The notes: generated from the sequence alone by a model not told the origin. A stretch of DNA of 64,000 nucleotides from Paguma larvata (GCA_030068075.1 CM057839.1:54960960-55024959), one strand, 5' to 3'. Numbered from the stretch's first letter, positions 48,861 through 61,900 are shown. Made by a program: numbers and translations.

Positions 48861-49688
48861 TGGTTATGGCTGGCAGTCGGAGGAAGGAGTTGGGATTCCA
48901 GACACCATCTAGATTCTAGAAGATGAAAGCCACTGAACTGGGCCGCTTAACCGGCGGGTAGAAGGTGGCTTCTTCCCTAGCACCAGCTCAGCTTGGGCTC
49001 CACCTCGGCTGGCCGCCCACCAGCACCTCACCCACATCCTGGACACTCCCTCCATCTTTAATCTCTTCATCTGCCGCCCAGGGGCATATGTCTACCCAGA
49101 TACAGGCAGTTGCTTAGAACTCACATCACGGCTTTTTCAGAGGGCAGGATTTTATCACTGTCGGGGTTTAGAATTGCTTGCGCGTCATGGTAAAAAGCGT
49201 AACGTGGCTTTCGGTTTTATTATTATTTTTCTATTCTCTACAGACCATGCACTTCTGATGGCCGACACCCAGAGAGGACCTGTCCCACCCGCCACCCTCC
49301 TGCCATGTCTGCCACTTCTTCACTGGCCCATCCTTTGCCTTCTCTCTACCCCTACTGCCCTCCCCTACTCACCCCACTCCTGGGTTATTCGGAAACTCTC
49401 ACCCTCGGTCCCTAATTCTGCATCAGCTGCTATTCTGCTGCCACTAGATGCTGCCGAAGAGAAGTCACAGAAACACAGACTTAGGAGGCTATGAATTCAA
49501 GTTGCTTGCCTTCAAATTACTTCTCAGAAATACTTTTACTCAATTTCATTAGCTTCCTGAGAGCAGGCATTCCCAACCTGGGGTCCTCCGACTTCTAAGA
49601 TTATACACATAATTTTGTGTGTATGTTCTTTCTTTTCTGGGTTTATCATATTATTCATTGTAATATTAAAGAGACTACTGAGACTACT

Positions 49689-49879
49689 GAGTGTCTGGGT
49701 GGCTCAGTCGGTTAGGTGTCTGACTTCAGTTCAGGCCATGATTTCGTGATTTGAGAGCTCAAGCCCCACGTTGGGCTCTCTGCTGTGGGCGTGGAGCCTG
49801 CTTCAGATCCTCAGTTCCCCTCTCCCTCTGCCCCTCCCCTGCTAGCGTGCTTTTTCAAAAATAAACATTAAAAAAAAAG
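49689..49879 (+). mobile_element. Feliform CAN SINE, diverged
   Basis: GTGTCTGGGTGGCTCAGTCG head, GCTGTGGGCGTGGAGCCTGC body (older subfamily type), AAATAAACATTAAA tail. It follows a duplicated GAGACTACT. Confidence 0.88.
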
Positions 49880-50220
49880 AGATCACAGACCCTAAAAGTT
49901 AGGCATTTATTCCAAACTCTCTCCTCTTGCCTTGATCTCCCACTCCCCACTCCTGCATCCTTTCTCGCCCCTTATGTACTGAGACGATCCAAGTCATCGG
50001 GCCTGAGCTTCCTCACCTAGCCTCCTCTGCTCTTACAAGATCCACCTTTTCCTCCCCTTTCCATCTTTAAAGGAAGAGCTGTTCTTGCATCTTCTCAAGG
50101 TCAATAGTTCCTCATTTTAATCTTCATCTCCTATCTTCTGCTTACTTAAATACCTTGCTCCATCAATGACTGCACATTTTTCTGGCATCTTAATCTCTTA
50201 TGCTCCCTTCACTTCCTTTC
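49880..50220 (+). other. Pyrimidine-rich stretch, unassigned
   Basis: TC-rich sequence with CTCCCACTCCCCACTCCTGC and similar runs. It has the feel of an L2-derived coding relic in plus orientation but shows no diagnostic segment. No gene seen. Confidence 0.35.
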
Positions 50221-50484
50221 ACACACTGTGGGGCCGGCTCAGAGGGAAGACCGCCGCGTCGCTCCACTGCCATATTTGATGGGTAGGGAATTTGAAAGTA
50301 AATAAGATGGGCAGGCACAATCCCTGCCTTTCTCGAATGTCCACTGTAGTTAAGGACACCGACAAGTGGAAAGGTAAGTGGTACCCGGAACCATGAGATG
50401 AAAAGCAAAGTGCCCGCGGGGACGCACAGCACTAATTCAGACTTGGGGTCCGGGAGGTGTGCAGAGGGAGCAGAGAGCATGGTT

Positions 50485-50705
50485 AAGAGTCAAGATGCTG
50501 GGCTATTTGTCTGTTGTCAACCCCTAGCTCTCCAGCTGTACTAGTCACGTGACCTTGCGCAGATCACTTCACTTCACTGGCTTCAGTTTCCTCATCTAGA
50601 AAATGGGCCTAAGAATTGTGTGAGGGTTGGGTTACATGAGAGATATAGAGAATACAGTGGAGTGCCTGGTACATAATCAGTGAATAAGTATTAACGAGTC
50701 TTTTA
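50485..50705 (+). repeat. MIR relic, nearly full length
   Basis: Plus-strand MIR: CACGTGACCTTGCGCAGATC, GGCTTCAGTTTCCTCATCTA, GAAAATGGGCCTAAGAATTG, GAGTGCCTGGTACATAATC. Confidence 0.8.
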
Positions 50706-50832
50706 ATATTTGTACCAGTCTCTGGACTAGACTCTGCCCATATCTTATTCCATTTATTCCTCCAGACGGCTCTATGAATTGGGTATTGTGTTTTTTCTTC
50801 AAAGAAACCTTTTTTACTATAGTTTTCCTTTT

Positions 50833-51042
50833 TAAAAAATTTTTTTTAACATTTATTCATTTTTGAGAGATAGAACGCGAGTGGGGGAGGGGTAGAGAGA
50901 GCGGGAGACACAGAATCCGAAGCAGGCTTTAGGCTTTGAGCTTGTCAGCACAGAACCCGACACAGGGCTCAAACCCACAAACTATGAGATCGTGGCCTGA
51001 GCCAAGTTGGGCACTTAACCGACTGAGCCACCCAGGCGCCCC
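50833..51042 (-). mobile_element. Feliform CAN SINE
   Basis: Minus-strand copy ending GAGCCACCCAGGCGCCCC with T-rich tail. Flanks TTACTATAGTTTTCC (about 50815) and TACTATGGTCTTTAA (51043 on) are a likely target duplication. Confidence 0.93.
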
Positions 51043-52199
51043 TACTATGGTCTTTAATTCTTCACAACGTCTATGGAATTCTGCACTGACATCTTTGCTG
51101 TGAGACCTTTCAGGACCTCCCCCTAAAACGGGGAGAGTATGCGTCCCTCCTAGCCAGGCTTATCTCACATGACTTGCTTGGAACAGAGCAGTGGAAAAGT
51201 CAGCAGACAAGACACAAACAGAGGTCTTGAATATGCTTCCGTGATCTGACATGGTCTCCTTCACGTCTGACATTTGCCATGAAGGAAACACACCCTCGTT
51301 TAAGGGGAATGAGGAGATGCTTGAGACCAAACCTGAATCCAACCCACAACACAGGCCGAATCTAACTGACCCACATTCTGATGCAGAGCCCCCCAGCTGA
51401 CCCATAAACCTAGGTGTGTCATAAACAGGCGAGATTCCGGAGTTGTTCACTACAGCAGGGTTGTCACAGAGACACGTGACTAGCAGTACGCCCCAACGCC
51501 GCAGCAACTATTCACAACTCTGCTGCTACCAGAACTTCCAATTTCCTTCCTCTGCTCTGTTTTCTACCCAAACCCAAGCTCAACTTTGGACAGGTGTTTA
51601 TTGGATTTCTTCTCGGCCAGATGCCTGGCTCTTGGAGCAGTACCGCTGCCTCAGTTAGGGATGAATGGGTGAAAGCTTATCGTCGCTTATCGTCACTTCC
51701 CCCAGTGTGTACACGGTGGCTCCCCTACCATTCTCTGAAACAGGCATAACACCTCTTCAGTGAGATTCACGTTCCATCTTGCCAACGACTACCTAAATAT
51801 TCATAGCAGAGTTACGTAGAGCACAATGTTTATCTCTCTCTTCTGTAGCTTTTTTTTTTTTCATTTGCTAGGTTTCTACGTGTGTATTACTTGGTAATTC
51901 TTCACTAAACTCTCCAACAGAGCTAAAGTACAATTTAGAAAATCAGGAGGTGAATCTGCTTCTCTTTTTTTCCTTCTTGGAGAGGTCCTTCCTAGGGTCC
52001 TTTGTCCTCCTCTCTGGTCCTGCTCCCCAGGTGTCGTCCAGAAGCTTCTCTTTGTCATCATCCCGGGATTCCCCTTCTTCCCCCTCTGGGTTGGAACTCC
52101 TGTTTCTGCACCACACACCTTCATTTTCTTCTTCTACTTCCTCGTTTTATTAAGTACATCCTCTGATAGATTCCTGAGAAAGACCGCAAGGGACATAAA

Positions 52200-52990
52200 T
52201 TTCTTGAGACGTTTTATAGCTGGAAACATGTGTAGTCTAGCCTCATTCTTGGAAGTTCACACTGGAAATCATTTTTTCTCAGAATTCTGAAGGAACTGTT
52301 TCAGGGTCTGATACCCTCCTGATTAATGGTCCCTTACATGTCATTTTTTTTTCTTTCTGGAAATACTTAGGATTTCTCTTTTATGCCTGGCATTCTGAAA
52401 TTTTATGATATGCCTTAGAGTGGATATATTTTCATTCACTGTGTGCTAGGGATTCTGTGATCACATGATCTGGTAATTCAAATATTTCAATTCTGGGAAG
52501 TTCTCTCATTTCCTTTTCTCTGTTTTCTGTGTTCTCTTTCATTGGGATTAGATTTATTTGGTTGTTGGGCTACCTGGCTTTACCCTCTAATTTTATCTTT
52601 TTTCCTTCTATTTTCTATCTCTTGGCCTTTTTTTTTAATGTTTGTGTTTTTTTTGAAGGAGAGAGAGAGAGAGACAGAGTGTGAGTGGGGGAGGGGCAGA
52701 GAGAGAGGGAAACACAGAATCCAAAACAGGCTCCAGGCTCTGAGCTGTCAGCACAGAGCCTAATGCGGGGCTTGTCATGAACACTGAGATCATAACCTGA
52801 GCACAAGTTGGATGCTTAACCGACTGAGCCACCCAGGCACCCCTGTCTCTTGGCCTTTCTATTTCTACTGTCATGGAAGTATGTCAACTTTTTCTTCAAG
52901 ATTATCATTGAACATTTCTTTTTCTTCTTCTTTTTAATAGCCAAAGGCTCATTCTTTTTCTCTGAGTCTTCCTTTTTAACATATATATAG
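52200..52990. other. Old repeat-like block, family not assigned (SINE inside)
   Basis: TTTCATGATATGCCTTAGAG-like and GTTGTTGGGCTACCTGG segments recall a widespread old mammalian interspersed repeat, but I cannot name it with confidence. It is interrupted by the SINE at 52631-52845. No coding potential. Confidence 0.35.
52631..52845 (-). mobile_element. Feliform CAN SINE
   Basis: Target duplication TCTCTTGGCCTTT at 52618-52630 and 52846-52858 is perfect. GA repeat at 52660-52675. A few bases are missing around GGGGCTTGTCATGAACACTG. Confidence 0.95.
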
Positions 52991-53329
52991 CAAAGTGGGG
53001 ATCACGATGGAGTGAGGACTGTCTTACTGCTCCTTGTATAACCTGTCTACCAATCCTCTTGCTTTCCAGCTCTGTCTTGCACAACAACTTTCAAAGGTAT
53101 GTGGTGCCTCAGAGTTCTGAGCTGTGTTGAGTCCGTGGTGTGATTTGAATTGCTTCTTCTTGGCATCTCTCATCACAGGCTGGGGGTCCAACTCTGTTGT
53201 GTGTGCTTGAGCACTTTCTATAATCCATCTATTTTATGGCCTCCAACATTCTGCTCACATCTCTTATCGACTAATAACTCATTTGATTTTGGGCTCTCCT
53301 ACTAGAGTAGGAAGCCCAGGAGACCAAGA

Positions 53330-53695
53330 GCTGTGCATATTTTGTTAGCTCTAAACACTCTGACATTTCAACAATATTTGTTGAATAAAATGAAAGAAGA
53401 GGACTCCATTGACTGGAAGGAGGAGGTGGAAAGGAAAGGCAGAAATGTACTTTGGTCACAAGAGAATGTCCTGTGCAAAAGACCACAAGTGAGAGAAAGC
53501 AAGGTCCATCTAGAACCTGAGAGGAGCTAAGTACTTCTGCTGTGAAGAGTGCAGAGGGGCAGGGAATGGGGGTGGGGTGTAAACAAAGAGAAAAGGCTGG
53601 GGAATCCAGCAGAGCCCAGGTCACGATAGGTCTTTCAAGCTGTGTTAGGGAGTTTGGCCTTTACCCTGAAAAGAATGGGGAATTATTTTAAAGTC
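53330..53695 (-). repeat. L2-like relic
   Basis: AACAATATTTGTTGAATAAA and AGGGAGTTTGGCCTTTACCC resemble parts of antisense L2. Diverged, non-coding. Confidence 0.45.
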
Positions 53696-54098
53696 TGTAC
53701 TAGTTTCCTGGGGTAGCTGTAACAAAGTACCACAAATTAGGTGGTTTACAATAATAGCTATTTGTCATCTCATGGTTCTGAAGTCTCAAAGTCTGAGATC
53801 AAGGCGCCACTAAGGTTGGTGTCTTCTGTGGGCTATGCGGGACAATCTGTCCCATGGCTCTTCCAGTTTCTGGTGGTTTGTTGGCAATTCTTTCTTATAG
53901 AGGCATCACCCAGATCTTTGCAGTACCGAATTTCCCCTTTTTATAAGGAGACAGTCATACTGGATTAAAACCTACCCTTCTGACCTCATCTTAGTGTCAT
54001 CTTCTGCAAATACTCTATACCTAAATAAGGTCACATTCATAGGCACTGGCGGTTAGGACTTCAACATCTGTGTCTTGCGGAAGACACAATTTTTAACA
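53696..54098 (-). mobile_element. MLT1 (MaLR) LTR relic
   Basis: Complete-looking LTR read on the minus strand: it starts TGTTAAAAATTGTGTC and ends ...ACTAGTACA. Diagnostic segments on the plus strand are TGTAACAAAGTACCACAAAT, GTCATACTGGATTAAAACC and AATAAGGTCACATTCATAGG. It is an old solitary MaLR LTR with no internal sequence and no coding capacity. Confidence 0.85.
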
Positions 54099-54572
54099 GT
54101 GTCTTAACAGAAAGTGACCAATCAGCCCTATATCTTACAAAAACCTCCCCACTTTCAACAAGAAAGAGTTGGCATGGAGAGGATAAAGATCAGACCATTC
54201 CAGAGACCATTGGCTTCAGCTTGGAGAAAGGTGAGGGGACACAGTGGTCAGACAACGACAGGTGGGCAGATGCAAGGGACACTTGGTAACTTGGTAAACA
54301 GAAAGGACAAGAAGGTACTGATTGAATACAGAGGAAGAAAGAGACTGAATAGAAGAAAAAAGCAGTCAGGGATGACCGCATCTCTTAACTCCCACACTGT
54401 CTTTACTGGGCTGCTGCTCAGCTCATCTCTCTTCTAAAACTCATCTAAAGAACTTTACGTAGGGTTAATGTGTTAATTGTTAATGTCTGGTCTTTAAGCA
54501 ACATTTGAAGCTGAAAAGCATCTTTTCCATGAACAATTATTTATACATAATTGTGAAAGGAGCAGTTCTATT

Positions 54573-55520
54573 TTGAAATCCTGCTATCATCACAAATATC
54601 TAAATACTAATCGCAAACATCTAAAACTGAACTCATTCTTCCTCTGGCAACTAAGCTACTGGGCACCCCCCATCCCTTACTTCCTTAGTTCACCCAGGAG
54701 TGCCTCACTTACCTACGACGGTCCAGAGTACTTTTTGACTCCTACTTTTTCCTTCTCACGTGTGGCCAAAGTTGTATTTATTTTTCCCTGATAGTCTTTC
54801 CCAATTTTATGCTTTCTATGTCTCTTCTACCTCATACCCTTACTACCATATCCCTGGGCTTTGGGTCAGCTTCCTGATTCACTACTTCCTACCTCACCGA
54901 CCCTTAATACATCCCGCACATCACTACCATCGTCCTCTTCACCAAGCTACACCTTCCTCCCCTTATTCTCCTGCTCACTAATCATCTGAGATTACCCATC
55001 CCTTCTAGGATAATGTCTAAATGCTGCCTCGATCCATCTTTCAAGCCTCCTACTAATGGCATAAGCCCTCTGGTGCTCTCGAGCCGGTCTGTTAACCATC
55101 TGGCATGACTGGTGCATTTCTCGCGTGCCCATCAGATCCCTGCGCGCTCTCCCTGCCTGCTCTTCCACTCCCCATCCATACATCTGAATCATTCTCCTAG
55201 TCCCAAGAACAAGACTGGCTACATAATTTGTGGGCTCCAGTCTAAAATGAAAACGTGAGGCTCTATGTTCAAAAATGATGACGAATTTTTAGACGCTGAC
55301 AACAGAACAATAAGCCAAGTGTGGAGCCCTTCTGAGCAGAGGACCCTGTGTGACATGGGTCACACGCCCACAAAGCAGATCCTTTGAATCCTTAAGAATC
55401 CTTCCCTGACCACCAATTTATTTTTTATTCTCTTCTAACACCTACAGTACTTGTCTGTAAGTCATTCTTGACATTTATTGCATGCGACCTTTCTTGGTCC
55501 ATTAATCTCTCTGTCTGTAT
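54573..55520 (+). mobile_element. L2 3'-region relic
   Basis: Plus-strand L2-like sequence: AAACATCTAAAACTGAACTC, TAGGATAATGTCTAAATGC, CTTTCAAGCCTCCTACTAAT, AAGAATCCTTCCCTGACCAC. It is interrupted at about 55205-55378 by an unrelated segment. Many stops; not coding. Confidence 0.55.
55205..55378 (+). repeat. Unnamed interspersed repeat inside the L2 relic
   Basis: GGCTACATAATTTGTGGGCT, CAGTCTAAAATGAAAACGTG, TTCAAAAATGATGACGAATT, GGGTCACACGCCCACAAAGC. I recognise this as a recurrent mammalian repeat but cannot name the family; a non-autonomous DNA transposon is the best guess. Confidence 0.4.
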
Positions 55521-55569
55521 TGTCCATTAATCTCCATGTCTGTCTGTATGTCTGTTTGTGTTTGTAACA

Positions 55570-55990
55570 TCTTTATTCATTCATCAAGCTCTTATGAGAA
55601 ACATATACTGTGTGCCAAGCCCCTTAGAAAACAATACCAAAAGACTCATCTCATACGCTCAAAGATTTTGCAATCTGGAAGGTTACTAAATACCCCAACA
55701 ATTATAATGCCCTTTGATAAACACTGTGAGAGAGTGATACCCAAGGCACCAGTGACATGGGGGTGGGGCTCTACAGGCAGGAAGGCATTTTAGAAGATGT
55801 GTAGCTGGGCCTCCAAAAGTCTATAGAAGCCGGCCAGGAAAAGCAGAGGAAAGCGAGTGATAAGGGCATTTCAGACAGAGGGCCCAGCATATACAAACAG
55901 TGCAGGAATGTTATGGGCCTCGTTCAACTGAAAAGTCAGATTCTGGAGTACAGCACCCTCTCCTAGCACCTAATCCAATTCATTGCTCAG
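55570..55990 (-). repeat. L2-like relic
   Basis: ATACTGTGTGCCAAGCCCC, GGCATTTCAGACAGAGGGC, AACAGTGCAGGAATGTTATG are eroded antisense L2 segments. Confidence 0.5.
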
Positions 55991-56794
55991 AGTACAAATT
56001 CAACAAATACTTGATGAGCTGAGAAGGCAAACTGATTCCACAAACAACGTGGGATTGAAAAGTTAAACTAAAGAACAAAAGTAGAAATTTTAAGTATTTA
56101 TCTAAAATATACAAAGCACGAGCAGTCTTCCAGAGAATTTATAAATGCAGCTGCCATATAAAGACTGATTTCACATCTGTTTAGTGCTAATTTTACTACC
56201 CCTTTCTGAAAACAGTGCAACAAAAGCTAATTATAGTTATTATTGCCAGGTAGAGTATAAGCGGAAGAGGGCTGTTCATAGCTGTGAATTTTATTTTCAT
56301 AAAATGTCAAGTGCATGAAAATGTTAGCCCTGCAATATTTTTAAGTATTAAAAACCTAAATCTAGCCAATGATGCAGGCTATGACCATCTCAGAAGTAGA
56401 GAATTTGCATAACTTAGAACAACTCCATAGATCTTTGCTGGCATTTCACAACCCATTTGCACTAACAGAGTCATTAAAACAGATACAGGCTGAAGGGAAT
56501 ATAGGCCACTTACCTTCGGCTTCCCATGCTGGAAATCCAAGAGTTCCTTAACTTTTGTGAACAGATATGCTGCTGAGACAATATTTGAGATCCTTCCCAC
56601 CACCAAGAATACAAATACATGGACAGAGATTTTAAAATAAGCACACGGAAAACCATAGGAGAAAAAGGGTGTGTGCATCGCCTCTTAGAATGCAAAGTCA
56701 CGAGCTTTTTAACAATGCAAAGCTAAAAATAAAAATGAAAAAGCCAGTAAGAAAAATATTGAGAAGCATGGTATATAGGAAAAGCATAAGACCT

Positions 56795-56975
56795 GAAATT
56801 AGAAATCTTGGAGATAAATCCCAGTTCCAGCGTATGTAACAGATCGTGGGTAAGGAGTCTCCCCTTTACTCAGCTGAACTTATATGTAAATTAGTGACAA
56901 TACCAACCTATGTCACAGGGTTAATCTGTAGAATAAAGGAGATTATTCCTAACTCAGCTAACACAGTGGTCCTAG
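56795..56975 (+). repeat. MIR relic
   Basis: AAATCCCAGTTCCAGCGTAT, TCTCCCCTTTACTCAGCTGA, GTGACAATACCAACCTATGT, ACAGGGTTAATCTGTAGAA: plus-strand MIR. Confidence 0.65.
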
Positions 56976-57057
56976 CTAGTGCCAAATTTTAGTTGAATCT
57001 GAGTTTGTAATTTGCGGTCTATATAAAATACCTAAATATTTCATTACATCAAGTCCG

Positions 57058-57096
57058 ATTCATTCATTCATTCATTCATTCATTCATTCAATCAAT
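57058..57096 (+). repeat. CATT tetranucleotide repeat
   Basis: About eight pure ATTC units, then AATCAATC. Ordinary microsatellite, often seen at L2 or MIR ends. Confidence 0.95.
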
Positions 57097-57124
57097 CTTT
57101 TCTTTATTAAAATTCAACTGGAAT

Positions 57125-57250
57125 TTTGCATTTACTAGTGCCCCGTGCTGAGGGCCTTAACACATCACCTTTAATGCTTCCAGCAACCCCATGATGTAAG
57201 TGGCATCTATTTCCATTTTAAGGCAAGGAAACTGAGGCCCAGATGAAAAG
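57125..57250 (-). repeat. MIR relic
   Basis: GCCCCGTGCTGAGGGCCTTA, CTTTAATGCTTCCAGCAACC, TTAAGGCAAGGAAACTGAGG: antisense MIR. Confidence 0.7.
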
Positions 57251-57399
57251 TTTTTGTTTTTACTGTGTATCTGCAGCTGCAACATGAAAATATTTCTGGC
57301 CAAGTTCTCCATTCCTTAAATAGGAATATGAATCAACTGCTAATTCTTTGCATAGTCGGCCAAAATATAGCCAGTGTAGCTTCAGTCAATTCATATGAC

Positions 57400-58080
57400 A
57401 GAGCTTCCTTATTTCAGTCACTCCTTTATTAAACAAGCATTTACTGTGTTTCATGAAGAATTTATTGTGTATAAGACCAAAACAAACAAAAGTACAGAGA
57501 ATCGGAGGAAACGCATGCAACAGAGAGTAAAACAATGAAACACGTTAGATTAGCTCAGTCTGGCGGCAGAGAAATGGAACAGAGTGGGCAGTCACTGGAA
57601 ATAAAAAGGGTTAGGAGGCCCTGGCTACTGGGAACGTATGAGACAAGAACTGTCAGCCTGGGAGGGTGGCAATGAGCAAAAGAAGCAAGAGACACACACA
57701 AGACTATTTCTGAGGCCATGTGTAGAGGATACATGGGAAGAATGAGTCAAGGATGATTTTGAGGACAATCTGCTAAGGAATTCAGGGGAGAGTGATGATG
57801 TCCTGGATAGATACGTGACATTTTAGGGAGACAAGAAGGAAATCCATTGGGTCACGCTGACATTAAGGCAACACTGAAAATGCTCAGGGGTGCTCGCTGG
57901 TACAAAATGCAAGCCGTGTCACCGGAGCTGGGGGGCTAGGTCAAGGCAGAAGACACAGATTTGAGCCTCATCAGCATGGAGAGGCTGAAACAGAGTCACC
58001 TCTCTAGGAGGAAGCATGTAGAAGCAAATCAGCAGAAGTTCAAGGACGGACATCTAACATCAAGAGAGGGAGAAAGAAGA
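57400..58080 (-). repeat. L2-like relic
   Basis: AAGAATGAGTCAAGGATGAT, TTCAGGGGAGAGTGATGATG, TTGAGCCTCATCAGCATGG resemble antisense L2 coding sequence. Strongly eroded. Confidence 0.5.
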
Positions 58081-59984
58081 AAGGCCAATTTGATTAATTT
58101 TTGGCATGTAATGGAATATACTCAGATAATATTATATTAGATTTCAGATTATTTTAGATTGTATGAGATAATAAAGGACTAGATTCTGTTTTTGTTTTTC
58201 TGCCTCAGTAAAGGTTAAGTGTCAATAAAGGAAAGTATCAGTGATGTGCACTGAACTTTAAAGTCTGTCCATTTCGAGAAGCATCCTATTCAGGGAAAGG
58301 AAATGGCTCAAAATGAAGTCTCTTGAACCAAACAAGAATATTAATAATCCATTTCCGTTTCCAATAATGTGTAAGGTCTACTTCCATCGGCGAGACATTG
58401 GAAGTGCCCAGAAAATCTCAAAATTTGTTTCTGCCTGCAATGATCAAGTTCATTCACTGTTTTCTTCATTCATCCTACTTTTTGCAGGACATTGAGCATA
58501 CAGCAGTGGATTCAACAGACACGTTCTCTGTTCCCATAGAGTGCACAGCCTAACTCCTGACAACGTGCATCCTGCCTTTTTGCTTCCAATCCAAAAGAAA
58601 CAGGATTGGAGCTGTGACATTTACTTAGTTCTACTTGCTTTTCCCATTGTCCTTTGGCCATGAACATTTTACAGATGAAGGCTGAATGCTTGCTAACCAG
58701 AAGATGGAGGTCTTCTTTTAGATGGATGACAGAATAGCCAGAAAATGTGACAAATATTATGCCTGAGTGGTCACACATCTTAACCTAAGTAGTTGGTTGG
58801 CTGTCTCCAGCGGGCTCTGTCAGCTGTCTACAGAGTAAAGGTTTTGGCCTTCAGAGGCCTCCTAGTCCTTTACAAACTTCAGCCAGAGGAATGAGAACAC
58901 GGAAATAAGGGTCCTCTGTCGTCCCATCTCCCTCCTCATTGTCCTTTCCTGTTTAAATCCAGAGAAATGAAGGGTAAGTGAAAGATAAACAAAAAAAATA
59001 TGCTTTTAATTAAGAACTAAAAAAAGCACCAGAATGAATGAAGCATGGACTCTCCCAAAGTACTGTTGGGAGTAGATTTACTGAAGTTACTAGGTTTATC
59101 TACTTTCATTTTGTAAGTGTTCAGAGATGGAAAACAAAGCTTCAGAATAAGCGTGCCAACTCGGCCAACCATAGCAGGTGGCTTTAGTGGGCACGCAGGG
59201 TTCTTCTCATCTCTAAGCCATTTCCCTGCCTGTGGCTTAAGTTACTCTCAAACACCCATAGGGACAATGTAGGTAATTAAACTCAGTGACGTGGGCTGAG
59301 TATAAGTGGCAGAAACTGACACACACTGGAAATATGCATCTTGTCCAAAGGTAATAGCACAAGGAATGCCAATTTGATTGCACAAGAGAAACCAGAAGTC
59401 TAGATATTTATGTGAAATCATCAAAATTTTAAAATATTGTCAATAACTTAAAAAAATAAATAAATGTTCTTGTCACTGACTTCCAGCCTCCAGTCTATGG
59501 AGATTCCGTTGTGTTTATACAGAACATGGAAGGCATTTGCAGATTTACAAACATTCTTAACCTTATCATGTGCAACCAGTGCAAAAGACTCAAGAACGCT
59601 GAGATAACCTGACAGAAGAGGCACCTGTCTATAATTAAAAGACTTAATAATTAGGTGATAAAATAGTGACTATTACTGTATACATGAGGTGAATGGTTTG
59701 ACAGTTAAAAATGATCCTGAAAGATGATGACAAATCATGCAAAATGTTGACATGAGCTTGACCTATGTTATCATCACTGTTGTCATCATCATCAGCTGGA
59801 ATGAGGGGAACAACTTTGGTGTGGTAAATACGGGATGCCTAAGGTTAGTCTGAAGAAGGCTCGGAATCTGAGGAATTAATATGGCACGGCAAACTGCTAC
59901 TGAAAGTTGTTGCCAGGCATGGAACCATTACAGGGGTTCGAAGCCTGTTTCACCAAAATTTGAGGCTCCAGTGCAGGTTCATGC

Positions 59985-61900
59985 AACCATTCATCCCTCC
60001 ATTCAACAAATATTTATGGAGCACTCACTATGAGCCAGGTACTAACAGAGGCACTGGAGATACAGTAGTGCATGAATCAGACCAAAATTTCTAACCTGTT
60101 GGGAGTCTCCATTCTACCCGGGAGATACAGACAATATACAAGAGAACAGAGTATATATTAGATACTGATAAATCTTAGGAAGAAAAAGATAATTTCAGGG
60201 AAGAGGAATAGTAGTCTATGTGTGTGTGTGTAGTATGTCTGTGTCCTTTTGGAGAGAGAAGGGTGAGATGGAATTGAAATTCTAAAAAAGGTTATCAGGC
60301 AAGGTCTTATTGAGAAAGCAACATTTGAGTTGAAATGGGAGGGAAACGAGTGCTGACAGTGAGAAGGAGAAGTGGGCTAAGCCCTGCAGATTCTGGAGGA
60401 AGAAGATTCCCAGACGGAAGGAACAAGGACAAAGGCCTTGAGGTAAAGGGGCATCTGTTGTTTGCAAGGCCATGTGATGAGGCAAAGGTCAAGGGACAGA
60501 GTGGAGGCAGATGAGCTCAGAGGGGCCTGACTGCACTGGGTGTTAGCTTTCACAGGAAGTGGTACAAGAAGCCATTGTAGGGAAGGGAGTCTCCTGACTA
60601 AACTAAAGGAGAGAAAGCAGGGTGCGGTAAGACCGGCGGGGACTGCTGCAATAATCTATGAGAGACAGTGCTGGCTTGGACTAAAGGTCTTAGCAGTGGA
60701 GATGGCAAGAAGTCATCAGATTTTGTATATATATTGAGCCAGGAGAGCTGAAAGAATTTGCTGACAGGTTCTGTGCAGCATATAAGAAAGTGAAGAGTCA
60801 AGGATGAATTCAAGGTCTTTAGTCTGAGCCACTGGGAGGATGACATTTCCATTGATGTGTTAAGACTAGATGAGAGTCAGCTTGGGGATGGAGAACAGAA
60901 GGAGCTTAGTTTTAGACCAGTTGTATACTAGGGACCCAGTCAGGAGATCTGCGTAGGCAGTGGACCATAGCATCCAGAGGCCCACATTGAAGTCATTGGC
61001 ATATAGATGATATTTAAAGTGTGGAGACTGGATGAGATCACCTAAAGAACCAATACAGATAAGGAAGAGAAGAGGTCCACACTCTGAGCTTTGAGGCACT
61101 CCAACATAAAAGGTTAGAAAGACAAAGAGGGATGGACCAGCAGAGTATACTAAGAAGGAACTCTCAAAGAGATAGGAAATGAATCAGGTGACTGTGATGA
61201 CTTGGAGGCCTGTAAAGATAGATCTCCAGTTAGGGAAAGGGATCGATCTCCGAAAAGCTGCTGCTCGTTACATAAGGTAAGGATAGAGGACTGACCACTG
61301 GGTCCAGAAACATGGAGGCCATTAGTATTCACTAAAAACAGTTTGGTGGAGAGGAGGTGTCAAAGTCCCATTGGAGTACTTTCCCAAAAGAATGGGAGAG
61401 AAGAAATCGAAGACAGCAACTATAAAGAAATTTCAAAAGATTTATTGTAAAGGGGAGAAAAGAAAGGTTGTGGAAGCTGGCTCAAGGGGGAAGTGGGCTC
61501 AAGTGTCTTTTTTTAAGATGGGAGAAGTAACAGTAAGTTTCTATGATTCCAGAGATGACCCATCAGAGAGAGGGGGAGGGGGATAATGCAAGAGACCGAG
61601 GGAAGACCTGCTGGAGGAAATTTCTTGAATGGGTAAGAAAGGATGAGCTCTAGTAAACGACTGATGGGCTTGACTCCTCCCGGAGCTCATCCCCAAAGAC
61701 AGGAAAGAAAGCAGAATAGAGGCCTGCCGGGAGGTAGGCCTGTGCAAATGTTTCTGACTGCCTCTACTTCCACAATGAATGAGTTTGGGGAAGGAGCTCT
61801 GGAAGGGTTGTAGAGAAAGGAGAGGGTATAAAAGAGCTTACTAGGAGTTTGGAAGACTGGATGCTTTAGGGGCATATTGGTATGATGCTTGAGCAACAAT
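59985..61900 (-). pseudogene. L2 LINE relic with broken reverse transcriptase
   Basis: Minus-strand remnants of the L2 polymerase, in order from about 61880 down to 60600. Recognisable pieces are GPLLFLICIGSLGDLIQS and FKYHLYANDF (61070-60991), SKTKLLLFSIPKLTL, and NSSLTLHFL with LLRPLVQAST (60852-60660). The catalytic YADD is YAND (61003-60992), and frames shift between pieces. The 3' part (60000-60500) has CAAAGGCCTTGAGGTAAAGG-type L2 sequence. Ancient and inactive. Confidence 0.8.

Noticed and set aside
56369..56551. 60-residue plus-strand ORF (MMQAMTISEVENLHNLEQ...)
   Set aside because: Looks protein-like in composition but has no known domain, no splice context and no partner exon that I can find.
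57058..57096. Regular spacing of short repeats as a possible CRISPR
   Set aside because: It is a continuous tetranucleotide microsatellite without spacers, in a mammalian genome.
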